The notes beneath the pieces were generated by a model, which had not been told where the DNA came from, did not search any database, and saw only the letters and a program-made list of their open reading frames with translations. From Pedobacter mucosus (GTDB lineage Bacteria > Bacteroidota > Bacteroidia > Sphingobacteriales > Sphingobacteriaceae): 64,000 bases of DNA. Where the stretch lies: contig NZ_CP087585.1 of assembly GCF_022200785.1 (NCBI RefSeq), positions 3,348,001-3,412,000 on the forward strand, read 5' to 3'. Position numbers and translations under genes: made by a program. Shown here one piece after another: positions 34,773-45,396 of this stretch; position 1 is the first letter of the stretch, and every line of letters starts with the position of its first letter.

Positions 34773-36887
34773 ATGGCAAGAGATTTAAAATTTACAAGAA
34801 ATATTGGAATCGCGGCTCACATTGATGCAGGTAAAACTACAACAACTGAACGTATCCTTTATTATGCTGGTGTTAGTCATAAAATTGGTGAAGTGCACGA
34901 AGGTGCTGCAACAATGGACTGGATGGCACAAGAGCAAGAACGTGGTATCACAATTACTTCTGCTGCAACTACGGTTGAGTGGAAATACAGAGATCAATCT
35001 TACCACATGAACATCATTGATACACCAGGACACGTGGATTTTACCGTTGAGGTAAATCGTTCGTTAAGGGTATTAGATGGTTTAGTTTTCTTGTTTTCTG
35101 CAGTTGATGGTGTTGAGCCTCAATCAGAAACTAACTGGCGTTTAGCTAACAATTATAATGTTGCTCGTATTGGTTTCGTTAATAAAATGGACCGTTCTGG
35201 AGCTGACTTTTTAAAAGTTGTTAAGCAAGTTAAAGACATGTTAGGTAGTAATGCAGTTCCATTGCAATTACCTATCGGTGCTGAAGACGGATTTAAAGGT
35301 GTGGTTGATTTAATTAACAACCGTGGTATCGTTTGGAATGAGCATGATAAAGGTATGACCTTTACTGAAGTTCCTATCCCAGAAGATATGCTTGATGAAG
35401 TTGCAGAGTGGAGAGAAAAATTATTAGAATCAGTTGCTGATTATGATGAATCTTTGATGGAGAAATTCTTCGAAGATCCAAACTCAATTACTGAACGCGA
35501 AATTTTAGATGCTTTACGTGCAGCTGTTTTAGATGCTAAAATTGTACCTATGGTTTGTGGTTCATCTTTCAAAAACAAAGGTGTACAAACTATGCTTGAT
35601 TATGTGATGGAATTATTGCCTTCACCTATGGATAGCGAAGGTGTTGTGGGTACTAACCCAGATACTGGTGCTGAAGTATTATTAAAACCAAGTATTAATG
35701 AGCCGTTTGCAGCTTTAGCTTTTAAAATTGCAACAGATCCATTCGTAGGTCGTTTGTGTTTTATCCGTGTTTATTCGGGTAACTTAGAAGCTGGTTCTTA
35801 CGTTTACAATACACGTTCAGAAAACAAGGAACGAATTTCTCGTATCTTCCAAATGCATGCTAACAAGCAAAATCCTGTGCCTAATGTGGCTGCTGGTGAT
35901 ATTGCTGCGGTAGTTGGATTTAAAGATATTAAAACAGGTGATACACTTTGTGATGAGAAACACCCAATTATTCTTGAATCAATGAATTTTCCTGAGCCAG
36001 TTATCGGTTTAGCTATCGAGCCTAAAACTCAAGCTGATGTTGATAAATTAGGTTTAGGATTATCTAAATTGGCTGAAGAAGATCCTACATTTAGAGTTCA
36101 AACTGATCAGGAAACTGGCCAAACTGTTATCTCTGGAATGGGTGAGTTACACTTAGATATTTTAATTGACCGTTTAAAACGCGAATTTAAAGTTGAGGTT
36201 AACCAAGGAGCGCCGCAAGTAGCTTACAAAGAAGCAATTTTCGGTACAACAACACACCGTGAAACATACAAAAAACAATCAGGTGGTCGTGGTAAATTTG
36301 CTGATATTTCAGTAATTATCTCTCCAATTGATGCTGATTTCGAAAAAGGTGGTTTACAATTCGTTAACGAAATTACAGGTGGTTCTATTCCACGTGAATT
36401 TATTCCTTCAGTAGAGAAAGGTTTTGCTGCTTCAATGGCAAACGGTGTATTAGCAGGTTATCCACTTCCTGATATGAAAGTTCGTTTAACGGATGGTTCA
36501 TTCCACGCGGTCGATTCAGATGCTTTATCTTTTGAATTAGCAGCTAAAATGGCATATCGTGAGGCTTTACCTAAATGTAAACCTACTTTGATGGAGCCAA
36601 TCATGAAAATCGAAATCTTAACTCCTGAAGAAAACATGGGTGATGTTATCGGTGATATGAACCGTCGTCGTGGTCAACTTTTAGGTATGGATACTCGTAA
36701 TGGTGCTCAAGTAATTAAAGCAACTGTACCTTTATCTGAGATGTTTGGTTATGTAACTCAGTTACGTACAATCACTTCTGGTCGTGCAACTTCTACAATG
36801 GAATTTGATCACTATGAAGCGGCTCCAAAAAACGTACAAGATGAAGTAATTGCTAAATCTAAAGGAAAAGTTAAATCAGTAGATTAG
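34773..36887 (+). CDS. fusA: Elongation factor G
   Basis: EF-G is the GTPase that drives translocation. The protein is 704 aa. G1 is AHIDAGKT (about 16-23), followed by the switch region [15 protein letters not shown]3 DTPGHVDFT and G4 NKMDR, then domains II-V with [10 protein letters not shown] and the ending [14 protein letters not shown]. It lies between rpsG and rpsJ as in other Bacteroidota str operons. Confidence 0.98.
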   Translation: MARDLKFTRNIGIAAHIDAGKTTTTERILYYAGVSHKIGEVHEGAATMDWMAQEQERGITITSAATTVEWKYRDQSYHMNIIDTPGHVDFTVEVNRSLRVLDGLVFLFSAVDGVEPQSETNWRLANNYNVARIGFVNKMDRSGADFLKVVKQVKDMLGSNAVPLQLPIGAEDGFKGVVDLINNRGIVWNEHDKGMTFTEVPIPEDMLDEVAEWREKLLESVADYDESLMEKFFEDPNSITEREILDALRAAVLDAKIVPMVCGSSFKNKGVQTMLDYVMELLPSPMDSEGVVGTNPDTGAEVLLKPSINEPFAALAFKIATDPFVGRLCFIRVYSGNLEAGSYVYNTRSENKERISRIFQMHANKQNPVPNVAAGDIAAVVGFKDIKTGDTLCDEKHPIILESMNFPEPVIGLAIEPKTQADVDKLGLGLSKLAEEDPTFRVQTDQETGQTVISGMGELHLDILIDRLKREFKVEVNQGAPQVAYKEAIFGTTTHRETYKKQSGGRGKFADISVIISPIDADFEKGGLQFVNEITGGSIPREFIPSVEKGFAASMANGVLAGYPLPDMKVRLTDGSFHAVDSDALSFELAAKMAYREALPKCKPTLMEPIMKIEILTPEENMGDVIGDMNRRRGQLLGMDTRNGAQVIKATVPLSEMFGYVTQLRTITSGRATSTMEFDHYEAAPKNVQDEVIAKSKGKVKSVD

Positions 36888-36898
36888 TTAAGATAAAT

Positions 36899-36969
36899 GA
36901 ATAAAGAGCAACGATAAAAGATTTAGTGTTCAAAACTGGTCTTCAATCTTTGCTCCTTAATCTTTATTC
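36899..36969. repeat. Inverted repeat in the fusA-rpsJ spacer
   Basis: Arms GAATAAAGA (36899-36907) and TCTTTATTC (36961-36969) are perfect over 9 bp, with further partial pairing inside (GAGCAA with TTTGCTC). The remaining spacer (36970-37028) is unremarkable. Confidence 0.55.
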
Positions 36970-37028
36970 CAAGATAAATCCGATCGCTGTTACTAATAGC
37001 TCTAACAGGGATCATAATTAAAATAGAA

Positions 37029-37334
37029 ATGAGCCAAAGAATCAGAATTAAATTAAAATCTTACGATTACAACTTAGTAGATAAATCTGCTGAGAAAATT
37101 GTAAAAACTGTTAAGCCTACGGGTGCAGTTGTTAGTGGACCAATTCCACTTCCTACAGAGAAAAAAATCTTTACTGTTTTACGTTCTCCACACGTTAACA
37201 AGAAAGCTAGAGAGCAATTTCAATTATGCGCTTACAAACGCTTATTAGATATTTATAGCTCGAACTCTAAAACAGTTGATGCTTTAATGAAACTTGAATT
37301 ACCTAGCGGTGTTGAAGTTGAAATCAAAGTTTAA
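37029..37334 (+). CDS. rpsJ: 30S ribosomal protein S10
   Basis: S10 (NusE) works in the 30S head and in transcription antitermination. The protein is 101 aa with [40 protein letters not shown] and the ending [16 protein letters not shown]. It is the last gene of the str operon and is followed by a terminator. Its normal downstream neighbour rplC heads a separate operon about 22 kb away on the other strand. Confidence 0.98.
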   Translation: MSQRIRIKLKSYDYNLVDKSAEKIVKTVKPTGAVVSGPIPLPTEKKIFTVLRSPHVNKKAREQFQLCAYKRLLDIYSSNSKTVDALMKLELPSGVEVEIKV

Positions 37335-37352
37335 TTGATTTTAAATCGAATT

Positions 37353-37385
37353 AAAAAGGTCCTGATGCAAATCAGGACCTTTTTT
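37353..37385 (+). terminator. Terminator of the str operon
   Basis: AAAAAGGTCCTGAT pairs with ATCAGGACCTTTTT around GCAA, with a T-run. It starts 19 bp after the rpsJ stop, which shows that transcription ends where rplC would normally continue. Confidence 0.92.
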
Positions 37386-37512
37386 GGTTTACAAAAATTT
37401 TAGATGAAAGTATTAAGCAAATACGAAATCTCCTGATTCTATCAAATTCATAAATATATCTTTGATTTACAGCTATTTATTTCATAAATTGATATAACCA
37501 AATTTAATTGCT

Positions 37513-37941
37513 ATGAAAACCGTAAAACACTTACTTGATACAAAACAAGTACGAATTATTTCTGTATCAGAGAATATTTCTGTTTTAGAAGCGCTACAAG
37601 TTATGACTGACAAGAATGTTAGTGCAGTACTGGTGATGGAAAACGATCAACTCTCGGGTATTTTTACAGAACGTGATTATGCGAGGAAGTTAATTCTTCA
37701 AGGCAAGTCGTCGAAAGATACCTTAATTAAAGAAGCGATGACTCCAAATCCGATAACTATAAAGTTAAGCGACACAATTGATTATTGCATGGGTTTAATG
37801 ACTGAAAAACATATCCGTCATTTACCGATTGTGGAAAATGGTGAAGTGAAAGGAATGGTTTCAATTGGTGATGTAGTGAAGTTCATCATTGCTGATCAAA
37901 AACAAACAATCTCACAATTAGAAAGCTATATTAGTGGATAA
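37513..37941 (+). CDS. Two-CBS-domain protein
   Basis: The protein is 142 aa and consists of two CBS domains (about 10-65 and 75-135) forming one Bateman module. Blocks such as GIFTERDYARKLILQGKSSK and LMTEKHIRHLPIVENGEVKG are typical. Such stand-alone modules sense adenine nucleotides and regulate partner proteins. No partner is obvious nearby. It is a single gene, convergent with the next. Confidence 0.88.
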   Translation: MKTVKHLLDTKQVRIISVSENISVLEALQVMTDKNVSAVLVMENDQLSGIFTERDYARKLILQGKSSKDTLIKEAMTPNPITIKLSDTIDYCMGLMTEKHIRHLPIVENGEVKGMVSIGDVVKFIIADQKQTISQLESYISG

Positions 37942-37977
37942 TCAATAATAAATAAAGTACTTAGCTTTCGCCAAATA

Positions 37978-38589
37978 TTATTTAGCAACTAAAGCTTGTG
38001 ATTTAAGATCTTTATCAGAAAGGAAATTGTTTGCTTTTGGCAAGCGCATTTTTGCTAGCCCTAATTCAAATGCAATCTTCGAGGTATTTTGCTTAGCAAT
38101 CGTAGCTATTTCCTCAACAGTAGCATTTAGGATGCTGAGACTAGAAAAGAAATTTCTATCAGCAGTAACAATATAATTTAAATTTCTATTAGCTTTTAAA
38201 TATTCTTGATTTGATTTTTCGGTAAAGAAACATTGTTGCTTATCTAAAATCATTAATTCGTTAGTAAGGGTAGCTAGTATTTCAGGTGAAGCCATGATGC
38301 CATTTATCGATACAATTTTTTTATCCTTAAAAAGGAATTTAATATCCTTAAAGGTAAATGTTTGCTCGCCAGATTTATTGAAAATATATTCTGGTTTAGG
38401 TAAATAGCTTAATTCAGCCTTTCTATTTTTAATTATCTCCTTATTAAATAGATACCTTGCGTTACGTAAGTTTTCAATAGCATGCTTTCCATCTAAATTA
38501 GTAACCAGATTTGTATCGATACTTTGAGCTAAAGCGGAATAACTTAAGTTCGAGAGAATCAATCCTGCTAAATAAATAAACAATTTCAT
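37978..38589 (-). CDS. Uncharacterised exported protein
   Basis: The protein is 203 aa with a signal peptide (1-21, ending ALAQS). The mature part has no membrane span; FTFKDIKFLFKDKKIVSING and a lone Cys in QQCFFTEKSNQEY are visible. I do not recognise a family. It is a single gene, convergent with the CBS gene. Confidence 0.65.
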   Translation of the reverse strand: MKLFIYLAGLILSNLSYSALAQSIDTNLVTNLDGKHAIENLRNARYLFNKEIIKNRKAELSYLPKPEYIFNKSGEQTFTFKDIKFLFKDKKIVSINGIMASPEILATLTNELMILDKQQCFFTEKSNQEYLKANRNLNYIVTADRNFFSSLSILNATVEEIATIAKQNTSKIAFELGLAKMRLPKANNFLSDKDLKSQALVAK

Positions 38590-38726
38590 GTTGCAAATTT
38601 AAAACAAACATTGCAAAATGCTTTATTATAATGTAGAACTAATAATACAAAATATTGAATTTATATTAATTTAGTGATGATAAATATCAAAATTCGCCTA
38701 TACTAAGGATATAGCAATCGAACTGA

Positions 38727-39116
38727 TTAGACTTTTACACTAATTTTATTTTCTGATTGAGAAATAGGATGCATACCTAGTTTCCCATTATATTGTGCAC
38801 CAAGTTCAATTTCAATGGTTTCTGTTTTAATGTCACCATTTACTCTACCCGTTTTTTTTATCTCTAAATTTTGGGCTTTTACATTTCCGTTAATGGTACC
38901 GTATATAATTGCTGATACGGTTTGTATATCGCCATTTATAACACCCTTTTCACCCAAAACAACGCCACCTTCAACATTTACGTTGCCAATGATTGTTCCA
39001 TCAATTCTTACTACAGCTTTTCCTTTGAGTTCGCCAGTTATAGTAAATCCAAGTCCGATAATAGTTGAGATTTCCTGCTGATTAAGGTCTTTAACTTGAT
39101 TGGTTTTTTTGAACAT
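38727..39116 (-). CDS. Bactofilin family cytoskeletal protein
   Basis: Bactofilins polymerise into filaments that localise cell-wall enzymes. The protein is 129 aa. It has a right-handed beta-helix built from short repeats (LKGKAVVRIDGTIIGNVNVE, VVLGEKGVINGDIQTVSAII, YGTINGNVKAQNLEIKKTGR) with short disordered ends. It lies 6 bp downstream of an M23 endopeptidase gene, the typical partner, which is however damaged here. Confidence 0.92.
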   Translation of the reverse strand: MFKKTNQVKDLNQQEISTIIGLGFTITGELKGKAVVRIDGTIIGNVNVEGGVVLGEKGVINGDIQTVSAIIYGTINGNVKAQNLEIKKTGRVNGDIKTETIEIELGAQYNGKLGMHPISQSENKISVKV

Positions 39117-39122
39117 AATATT

Positions 39123-39964
39123 TTAAAGGGTTAAAAAAGATCGTGGATTAATAGTCTTGCCATTCTTATGCACTTCATAATGTAAATGTGGCCCCGTAGA
39201 TCGTCCGGTAGAACCAACCTTCCCTATTCGATTTCCAGCAATGACATTTTCACCTACCTTCACTAAAATTTTAGAGAGGTGTCCATAATAAGTTTGGAAA
39301 CCATTGCCGTGTTGAATAACAATACAATTTCCGTAACCGCCTCTACTGGATGCATAAATTACCTTTCCGCTGGCTGTACATTTCACCACATCTCCATAAT
39401 CTGCTCTAATATCTAATCCCTTATGGGTTTCCACATTTTCTCCACTAAAAGGATTTTCCCGGTGACCATAGCCTGATGTTATTGCCCCGGAATGAGGATA
39501 TCCTATTGGTGTAAAGGCTACGTTGTAAGTAATCTTGCTTAAATAATTATCGTAAAATTCGCTTATCTCCTCATTGGATAGAATATCGTTACTATGCTCC
39601 CCACCTTCATTATCGATTAAAATAGGCTTTACACCTCTTAATTTCAAATAATTATTTATGGAAAGTAGTTTTTTGTCTATTGATTGATAGTGTTTTTTAT
39701 GAGTGAAGTATCAATACCGGTTAATTTATCCTTGATTTTCGACAGCGAAACTTCAAGCTTTGTCTTTGCTAATTCAACACCTAAGTTGCTCCAGAAAAGA
39801 TGTATAATACAATACACAAGGACTAAAAATAATCCTATCAGTGCTTAAAAACCTTTTTTCCAATGCGTTAAGTAAGCCGTTGGAATTTGAATCGGTTTAT
39901 TCGAATGTTGATTTTTACTAACAAAAATTACGGTTGTTCTATTCCGTTTTTTGTTCGTAATCAA
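39123..39964 (-). pseudogene. M23 family peptidase (LytM domain), gene with a stop codon and a frameshift
   Basis: The C-terminal part (39123-39647) is an intact LytM domain with zinc ligands in GYGHRENPFSG, HKGLDIRA and HLHYEV. It has no ATG; its frame opens at a TTG. Upstream, the family's N-terminal half is still readable: a basic start NRTTVIFVSKNQHSN, HWKKGF, then a stop TAA at 39845-39847, then ALIGLFLVLVYCIIHLFW (membrane span) and a coiled-coil segment up to KNTIN. A frame change near 39681-39690 then leads into DKKLLSINNYLKLRGVK. So two lesions separate the membrane anchor from the enzyme domain. Confidence 0.8.
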
Positions 39965-40072
39965 TAAGAAATTTTGTTTGGCATTTAAACAAATATATGA
40001 TTTACAATCACATACTCATAAAAAAGTGAAATTTTAACATTTGATTTCAAGAGAATCATGCTGTCTATAGCA

Positions 40073-41521
40073 TTATTTCCATCTCCATTCCCCAGCAATT
40101 GTTAAAGGCTCTTTTAAGTTTTGCGACTCCAAAAAGGCCTTTAACTGTTCTTCACTTTGAACACCAACAGGAAGTTTTGAAGTATTCGCAAGTGCATACG
40201 TCAGCATGGCGCTATATCGAACGGTATTTTTAAGTTCTTGCTCATCAACTAAGCTAAAAGCATCGCCATCAGAATGATAATACGGTCCTGAATTATTTGG
40301 CAATTTTCCACCAAAGCCACCACCAGTTGGGATACCAGATAACATAAATGGTTGATGATCGCTATGTAGCCCAGCACTTGCATTAAAAAGGTTTTTGAAA
40401 CCAGTATCAATTTTTACGATTTCAGCGCCCCAACCGTTAAATAATTCTTTCATTTCGGATCTTGAAGTAGAGAATCCTTTTGGATCATTGGTCATATCAT
40501 AGTTAAGCATAAATTTCACCTGACTTAAATTACCAACTTTCTTTGCCTGTTCAATATAGGCCTTAGAGCCTAGCAAACCCTGCTCCTCTCCCATAAATAA
40601 AACAAATTCTACGGTGCGTTTGGTCTTTAAATTTAATTTTTTAAACGTTCTAGCCATATCTATAATAGCAAAAGAACCAATTCCATTATCAATCGCACCT
40701 GTTGCTAAGTCCCAACTATCTAAATGTCCGCCTACAACTATTTTATCGTTGGGTTGTAATGTACCTGTAAAAGTTGCAATAATATTTCTAGCTTTTATAA
40801 CTCCCGAAAAATTAGTCATAGCAATATGAGCAACTTGCGTTTGGGATTTTAATTTTTCCTTTAGCGCTGTTCCATCTTCCAAACCTATACATACTGCCGG
40901 AATTTGTATTAGTTTTCCTGTAACAGATGCCGTTCCTGTTAATAAAACGCCGTTTTTAACAGTGTTGATAATTATTACGCCAATTGCACCGTATTTTGTT
41001 GCAATAGCGGTTTTCTCTGACCGGTGTAATGATTTTGTTCCTGCTGGCGAACCCGATAGAACACCCAAATAAATCAAAGCAATTTTGCCTTTAAATTTTT
41101 CAGGATTTGCTTGATAATCCATTTCCAACCCGTTTCCTGCATCCACGATATCTCCGGTTACATCTGCATTTACTGGAGAATGCGCTAACGTAACTGATTT
41201 CATTTTTACTAAACTATTTTTATTGGCACCAACTTCTACATTAATTGTTTTTCTGCTCCAACTTTCTACTTCAAACGGTTGGAACTTAACAGTACAACCG
41301 TATGATTTTAACAAATCGTAAGCATATTGCTCTGCTTTTGCTCCGTTTGTTGAACCTGTTAAACGATGACCAATAGTTTCAGTTTCGTATTTAAGCGTTT
41401 GGTATGCCTTGGAATTCTGCTGCACTTCAGTATTTATTTTAGCGAAAGTATCGCCAAATTTATCTTGAGCATTAGTAAACAAGACTGTACAAATTAATGC
41501 AGTTGAGAATAGGTATTTCAT
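40073..41521 (-). CDS. Secreted M28 family zinc peptidase with PA domain
   Basis: It is an exported aminopeptidase or carboxypeptidase. The protein is 482 aa, with a signal peptide (1-18, ending FTNAQ). A PA-type insert (ALIYLGVLSGSPAGTKSLHR) precedes the M28 catalytic core with zinc ligands in GGHLDSWDLATGAIDNGIGS, GEEQGLLGSKAY (catalytic Glu-Glu), the MLNYDMTNDPKG Asp and a C-terminal HSDGDAFS His. It is a single gene, unlinked to its neighbours. Confidence 0.9.
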   Translation of the reverse strand: MKYLFSTALICTVLFTNAQDKFGDTFAKINTEVQQNSKAYQTLKYETETIGHRLTGSTNGAKAEQYAYDLLKSYGCTVKFQPFEVESWSRKTINVEVGANKNSLVKMKSVTLAHSPVNADVTGDIVDAGNGLEMDYQANPEKFKGKIALIYLGVLSGSPAGTKSLHRSEKTAIATKYGAIGVIIINTVKNGVLLTGTASVTGKLIQIPAVCIGLEDGTALKEKLKSQTQVAHIAMTNFSGVIKARNIIATFTGTLQPNDKIVVGGHLDSWDLATGAIDNGIGSFAIIDMARTFKKLNLKTKRTVEFVLFMGEEQGLLGSKAYIEQAKKVGNLSQVKFMLNYDMTNDPKGFSTSRSEMKELFNGWGAEIVKIDTGFKNLFNASAGLHSDHQPFMLSGIPTGGGFGGKLPNNSGPYYHSDGDAFSLVDEQELKNTVRYSAMLTYALANTSKLPVGVQSEEQLKAFLESQNLKEPLTIAGEWRWK

Positions 41522-41800
41522 TTAGGATGGTTTATATGCTGAAAGTACTAATTTTAGTTTAAGGATTTTTGCTGTAACGTTTATTTTGCTTTGAAATATA
41601 CTAATCGTCAAAAGAGCTACAAACTGAAATTTAAACCTGAAGATAGTAATATTATGATTTTAATCGGAATATAGCGCACAGCAGGACTAACACTAAACCT
41701 GAGATACAAGTTCTGCTTTAAAAAAAAAATAATTAAAATAAGCGACTTAATGGAAAAAAGAAAAAGCTATAGTAAATCCTATGTTACTTTTGTACAAAAC
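41522..41800. other. Gene-free spacer
   Basis: About 280 bp with no gene. CGCACAGCAGGACTAACACT near 41677 may be a heavily decayed copy of the dispersed element seen at 33390 and 61340. Nothing else is recognised. Confidence 0.35.
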
Positions 41801-42850
41801 TTATTTATGGGCAACTTTTTTGGGAAAAACTAGGGAAGCCACAATACTGATTACGAGAATTCCTAAAATTACAATAAGCGAATGTTGGGTGGTAAAACCA
41901 ATTTTTTCCAAGTAAATATGACCAAGCATTTTAACACCTATAAATGCCAATAATACCGCTAAACCAGTTTTTAGATAATGGAATTTATGAATAATGTTCA
42001 CTAATAAAAAGAACATCGAGCGTAAGCCCATTATTGCAAATATATTAGAGAAAAATACAATATAAGGATCTTTGGTTACTGCAAAAATTGCAGGGATGGA
42101 GTCGACTGCAAAAAGCAAATCAGTAAACTCAACTATTAATAGAACTAAAAATAATGGCGTTACAAACCTTTTATGATTGATTTTAACAAAGAAATTTTTC
42201 CCTTCATATTTAGGATGTATAGAAAATATTTTAGAGGCCCATTTAACTACAGGATGGTTTTCAGGGTCGATTTTATCGTCTTCATCTTTACTGAAAAACA
42301 TTTTAACACCAGTAAAAACTAAGAATGCTCCGAAAATATAAAGTATCCATGCAAACTTTGTAATTAAAGCGGCGCCTACAAAAATGAAAATAAAACGCAT
42401 TACAATTGCGCCTAAAATTCCCCAGAACAAAACCCTGTGGTAATATTTTTCTTCAACAGCAAAGGCAGAAAAAATTAATACGATTACAAAAATATTATCA
42501 ACAGATAAGGCATATTCGATAACATAACCTGTAAGAAATTCTAACCCTAGATTTTGTTTATATAGTGCTAAACTTTGGACAAAATCGCCTGGAATAAGCT
42601 TAATATGATGTTGGTGTTTGGTTACAATCTCCTGAAGTTCAGCGAAAGTTTTAATACCATGAAGCTGCTCCCCTTCGGTAATTAAAAGAAAGTAAAATCC
42701 GATAGCAAAAGCGACCATGATTAAGCTCATTACGCCAGCTTGCTTTAAACTAACAACGTGCTCTTTTCTACTAAAAAGACCCAGATCTATTGCGAGAATA
42801 AGTACAATGAATAAAAGAAATCCAAGACTAAAAATTAATTCGTTATTCAT
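41801..42850 (-). CDS. TerC/Alx family membrane protein
   Basis: The protein is 349 aa with about nine membrane segments. The TerC signature residues are acidic groups inside membrane helices: EYALSVDNIFVIVLIFSAFA and LLIVEFTDLLFAVDSIPAIF. Relatives export or handle manganese and protect against tellurite. A cytoplasmic acidic loop (KDEDDKIDPENHPV) lies in the middle. Its ATG abuts the stop of the polyprenyl synthetase gene, so the two are co-transcribed. Confidence 0.9.
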   Translation of the reverse strand: MNNELIFSLGFLLFIVLILAIDLGLFSRKEHVVSLKQAGVMSLIMVAFAIGFYFLLITEGEQLHGIKTFAELQEIVTKHQHHIKLIPGDFVQSLALYKQNLGLEFLTGYVIEYALSVDNIFVIVLIFSAFAVEEKYYHRVLFWGILGAIVMRFIFIFVGAALITKFAWILYIFGAFLVFTGVKMFFSKDEDDKIDPENHPVVKWASKIFSIHPKYEGKNFFVKINHKRFVTPLFLVLLIVEFTDLLFAVDSIPAIFAVTKDPYIVFFSNIFAIMGLRSMFFLLVNIIHKFHYLKTGLAVLLAFIGVKMLGHIYLEKIGFTTQHSLIVILGILVISIVASLVFPKKVAHK

Positions 42851-43822
42851 TTATTTTTTACGTTCGGTTGTATAAAGAACCAGTTGTTCTAAACCTGTTC
42901 TGGCTTCTCCAGCCTCAAAATTATGCAAAATATCAAAAGCCTCTTTTTGATATTCCTGCATCTTTTGATTTGCATAATAAACACCCTCATTGGCATTTAC
43001 AAAATCGATAATTTGCTGAATTTTAATAGGATCATCCTGATGATTTTTTACCAAGTTGATTATCTTTTTTCGTTCAGATTTATCTACTTTATTTAAAGCA
43101 TAAATTAAAGGTAGCGTGACTTTTTTCTCTTTAATATCTATACCTAAAGGTTTACCAACATCGTCGGTTCCAAAATCAAATGTATCATCCTTTATCTGAA
43201 AGGCGATGCCAACTTTTTCTCCAAAAAGGCGCATCATTTCAATTGTTTCGTCATTAGCCCCCGCAGATGATGCACCTGCAGCACAACATGAGGCGATTAA
43301 AGAAGCTGTTTTTTGTCGGATAACATCAAAGTATAATTCTTCAGATATGTCCATACGCCTCACTTTTTCAATCTGCAAAAGTTCACCCTCACTCATCTGT
43401 TTTACCGCTTCTGATACAATTTGTAACAATCTATGTTCGTTATTGTTTACGGAAAGTAGCAATCCTTTAGCTAATAAATAATCGCCAACTAATACGGCAA
43501 TTTTATTCTTCCAAAGGGCATTTATAGAGAAGAAACCACGGCGTTCGTAAGCATTATCTACAACATCATCATGAACCAGCGTTGCGGTATGTAAAAGTTC
43601 AACAAGAGCTGCTCCCCGATGTGTAGAATCGGTAATTCCACCACATAATTTAGCAGCAAAAAACACGAACATTGGTCGCATCTGCTTTCCTTTTTGCTTT
43701 ACAATATAATGGGTAATCCTATCCAACAACGGTGCGTCGCTGTGCATAGATTCTTTAAAGGTCTTTTCAAACGCTTTAATATCAGCTGCAATAGGTTTTT
43801 TTATCTGTTCGATTCCCGGCAT
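42851..43822 (-). CDS. Polyprenyl diphosphate synthase
   Basis: It elongates isoprenoid chains, most likely the side chain of menaquinone. The start chosen is ATG 43820-43822 (MPGIEQIKKPIAADI); the frame is open to a TTG at 43846, inside the -7 box. The protein is 323 aa. Both aspartate-rich motifs are present: LVHDDVVDNAYERRG and FQIKDDTFDFGTDD. It is expressed with terC from the same short intergenic region as the divergent hydrolase gene. Confidence 0.9.
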   Translation of the reverse strand: MPGIEQIKKPIAADIKAFEKTFKESMHSDAPLLDRITHYIVKQKGKQMRPMFVFFAAKLCGGITDSTHRGAALVELLHTATLVHDDVVDNAYERRGFFSINALWKNKIAVLVGDYLLAKGLLLSVNNNEHRLLQIVSEAVKQMSEGELLQIEKVRRMDISEELYFDVIRQKTASLIASCCAAGASSAGANDETIEMMRLFGEKVGIAFQIKDDTFDFGTDDVGKPLGIDIKEKKVTLPLIYALNKVDKSERKKIINLVKNHQDDPIKIQQIIDFVNANEGVYYANQKMQEYQKEAFDILHNFEAGEARTGLEQLVLYTTERKK

Positions 43823-43843
43823 TAAGTCGAAAAATTTTGATTG

Positions 43844-43851
43844 CAAACTTA
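43844..43851 (-). promoter_or_regulatory. -7 box of the polyprenyl synthase-terC operon
   Basis: TAAGTTTG (rc of 43844-43851) matches TAnnTTTG and lies 21 bp before the chosen ATG. No clear -33 box is seen. Confidence 0.5.
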
Positions 43852-43915
43852 GGTTAAATTCCTATAATAAGTCTACATTTAATAAAACTATTGCACTACA
43901 ACCACCTTTTATTTG

Positions 43916-44911
43916 ATGAAGAAACGATATAAAATTCTTATTGGAGTTACAACACTATTGTTAATCACTTATTTTGCTGGTCCGAAACCTAAAAAACCAA
44001 TTTTCAATGTTGATTTAGCTAACATTCCAGAGATAGAAGATTTAGATGGTTTCGTTAAAACAATTGAAAGCATTCATAAAATTAAGCCTGGCAACGAAGC
44101 TGAAATTGTTTGGGCTAATGAAAAACATAAACAAACAGAATTTGCAATCGTTTATCTTCACGGTTTTTCAGCTTCAAAAACGGAAGGAAACCCAGTTCAT
44201 ATAAATCTTGCATTAAAAATGAAAGCCAATTTATTTCTACCAAGATTAGTTGATCATGGTTTAGAAACTCTTGCGCCGATGCAAAATTTTACTGCAGATC
44301 GGCTTTGGGAAAGTTGTAAACAAGCTTATGCCATTGGCAAAAAGCTCGGTAAAAAAGTAATTTTAATCGGAACATCAACCGGTGGAACCGCAGCATTAAA
44401 ATTGGCCGCAACTTATCCAGAAATTTATAGCCTGATTCTTCTTTCGCCAAACGTAGCAATAAATAATAAAAGTGCATGGATGCTAAATGATCCTTGGGGA
44501 TTACAAATAGCCAGAAAGGTTTTGGGTAGCGAAGAACGTACAATAGATGATAGAACCGATGATTTTAAAAAATACTGGTATACAAATTATCGAATTGAAT
44601 CGTTAGTTGAATTGCAGGAATTTGTGGAAACTACCATGATTAAGCGTACTTATAAGTTGGTGAAACAACCTATTTTAATGTTGTATTACTTTAAAAATCT
44701 TTTAGAACAAGATCCTGTTGTTAAAGTTGATGCCATGCTAAAAATGTTTGATGAATTAGGCACTCCTAATAATCTAAAAAGAAAAATGGCCATTCCAAAC
44801 GCTGGGAATCATGTTTTAGGTTCTTACTTAACATCAAAAGATTTATTAAGTGTAGAAATTGCAATTGATAGTTTTATAGGAAATATTTTAAAACTAACAG
44901 ACAATGAATAA
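43916..44911 (+). CDS. Membrane-anchored alpha/beta hydrolase
   Basis: The protein is 331 aa; ATG 43916 is chosen over the in-frame TTG just before it. An N-terminal membrane or signal segment (about 5-22) precedes an alpha/beta-hydrolase domain with FAIVYLHGFSASKTEG, the nucleophile elbow IGTSTGG and a C-terminal GNHVLGS histidine. This resembles carboxylesterase or lysophospholipase-like enzymes. The substrate is unknown. It overlaps the next gene by 8 bp. Confidence 0.8.
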   Translation: MKKRYKILIGVTTLLLITYFAGPKPKKPIFNVDLANIPEIEDLDGFVKTIESIHKIKPGNEAEIVWANEKHKQTEFAIVYLHGFSASKTEGNPVHINLALKMKANLFLPRLVDHGLETLAPMQNFTADRLWESCKQAYAIGKKLGKKVILIGTSTGGTAALKLAATYPEIYSLILLSPNVAINNKSAWMLNDPWGLQIARKVLGSEERTIDDRTDDFKKYWYTNYRIESLVELQEFVETTMIKRTYKLVKQPILMLYYFKNLLEQDPVVKVDAMLKMFDELGTPNNLKRKMAIPNAGNHVLGSYLTSKDLLSVEIAIDSFIGNILKLTDNE

Positions 44912-45359
44912 CATCACTTTTAAAAGCACACGCAGTAAATTCTTCAGCATTGTTGTAATCATCACTGTACTGGGTTTAACTGGTATATGCATTAGTCAAT
45001 TATTTAATCCTGATAAAGGTTTACCGATTCATATTCCAATTCAAATTATTTGCTGGCTATGCATTGCGTTTTTACTATGGGTATTTTTCGAAACCAAATA
45101 TCAAATCGATAACAATTATATTTCTTACAAATGCGGACCGATAAAAGGCAAAATTGAAATCAACAAAATAGAAGAAATAACTGTAGGTCAAAAAATTTTT
45201 GTTGGGTTTATACCAGCTACAGGCAGTAACGGTCTGGTTATAAAATATAACCGATGGGATGAGATTTATATATCCCCAAATACAAATGAGGACTTTATTG
45301 AGGCAATTTTAAAAGTAAATAGCAGTATCAAGATTAATAACACAAACCTCGTTAAATAG
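44904..45359 (+). CDS. Small membrane protein with bacterial PH-like domain
   Basis: The protein is 151 aa with two N-terminal membrane segments (about 12-34 and 45-64), followed by a beta-rich PH-like domain (YQIDNNYISYKCGPIKGKIE, ITVGQKIFVGFIPATGSNGL). It overlaps the hydrolase gene by 8 bp and is probably translated with it. The function is unknown. Confidence 0.7.
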   Translation: MNNITFKSTRSKFFSIVVIITVLGLTGICISQLFNPDKGLPIHIPIQIICWLCIAFLLWVFFETKYQIDNNYISYKCGPIKGKIEINKIEEITVGQKIFVGFIPATGSNGLVIKYNRWDEIYISPNTNEDFIEAILKVNSSIKINNTNLVK

Positions 45360-45396
45360 TTGTTAAGTATCTACGCGTCTTAATATCAAAAGTTAA

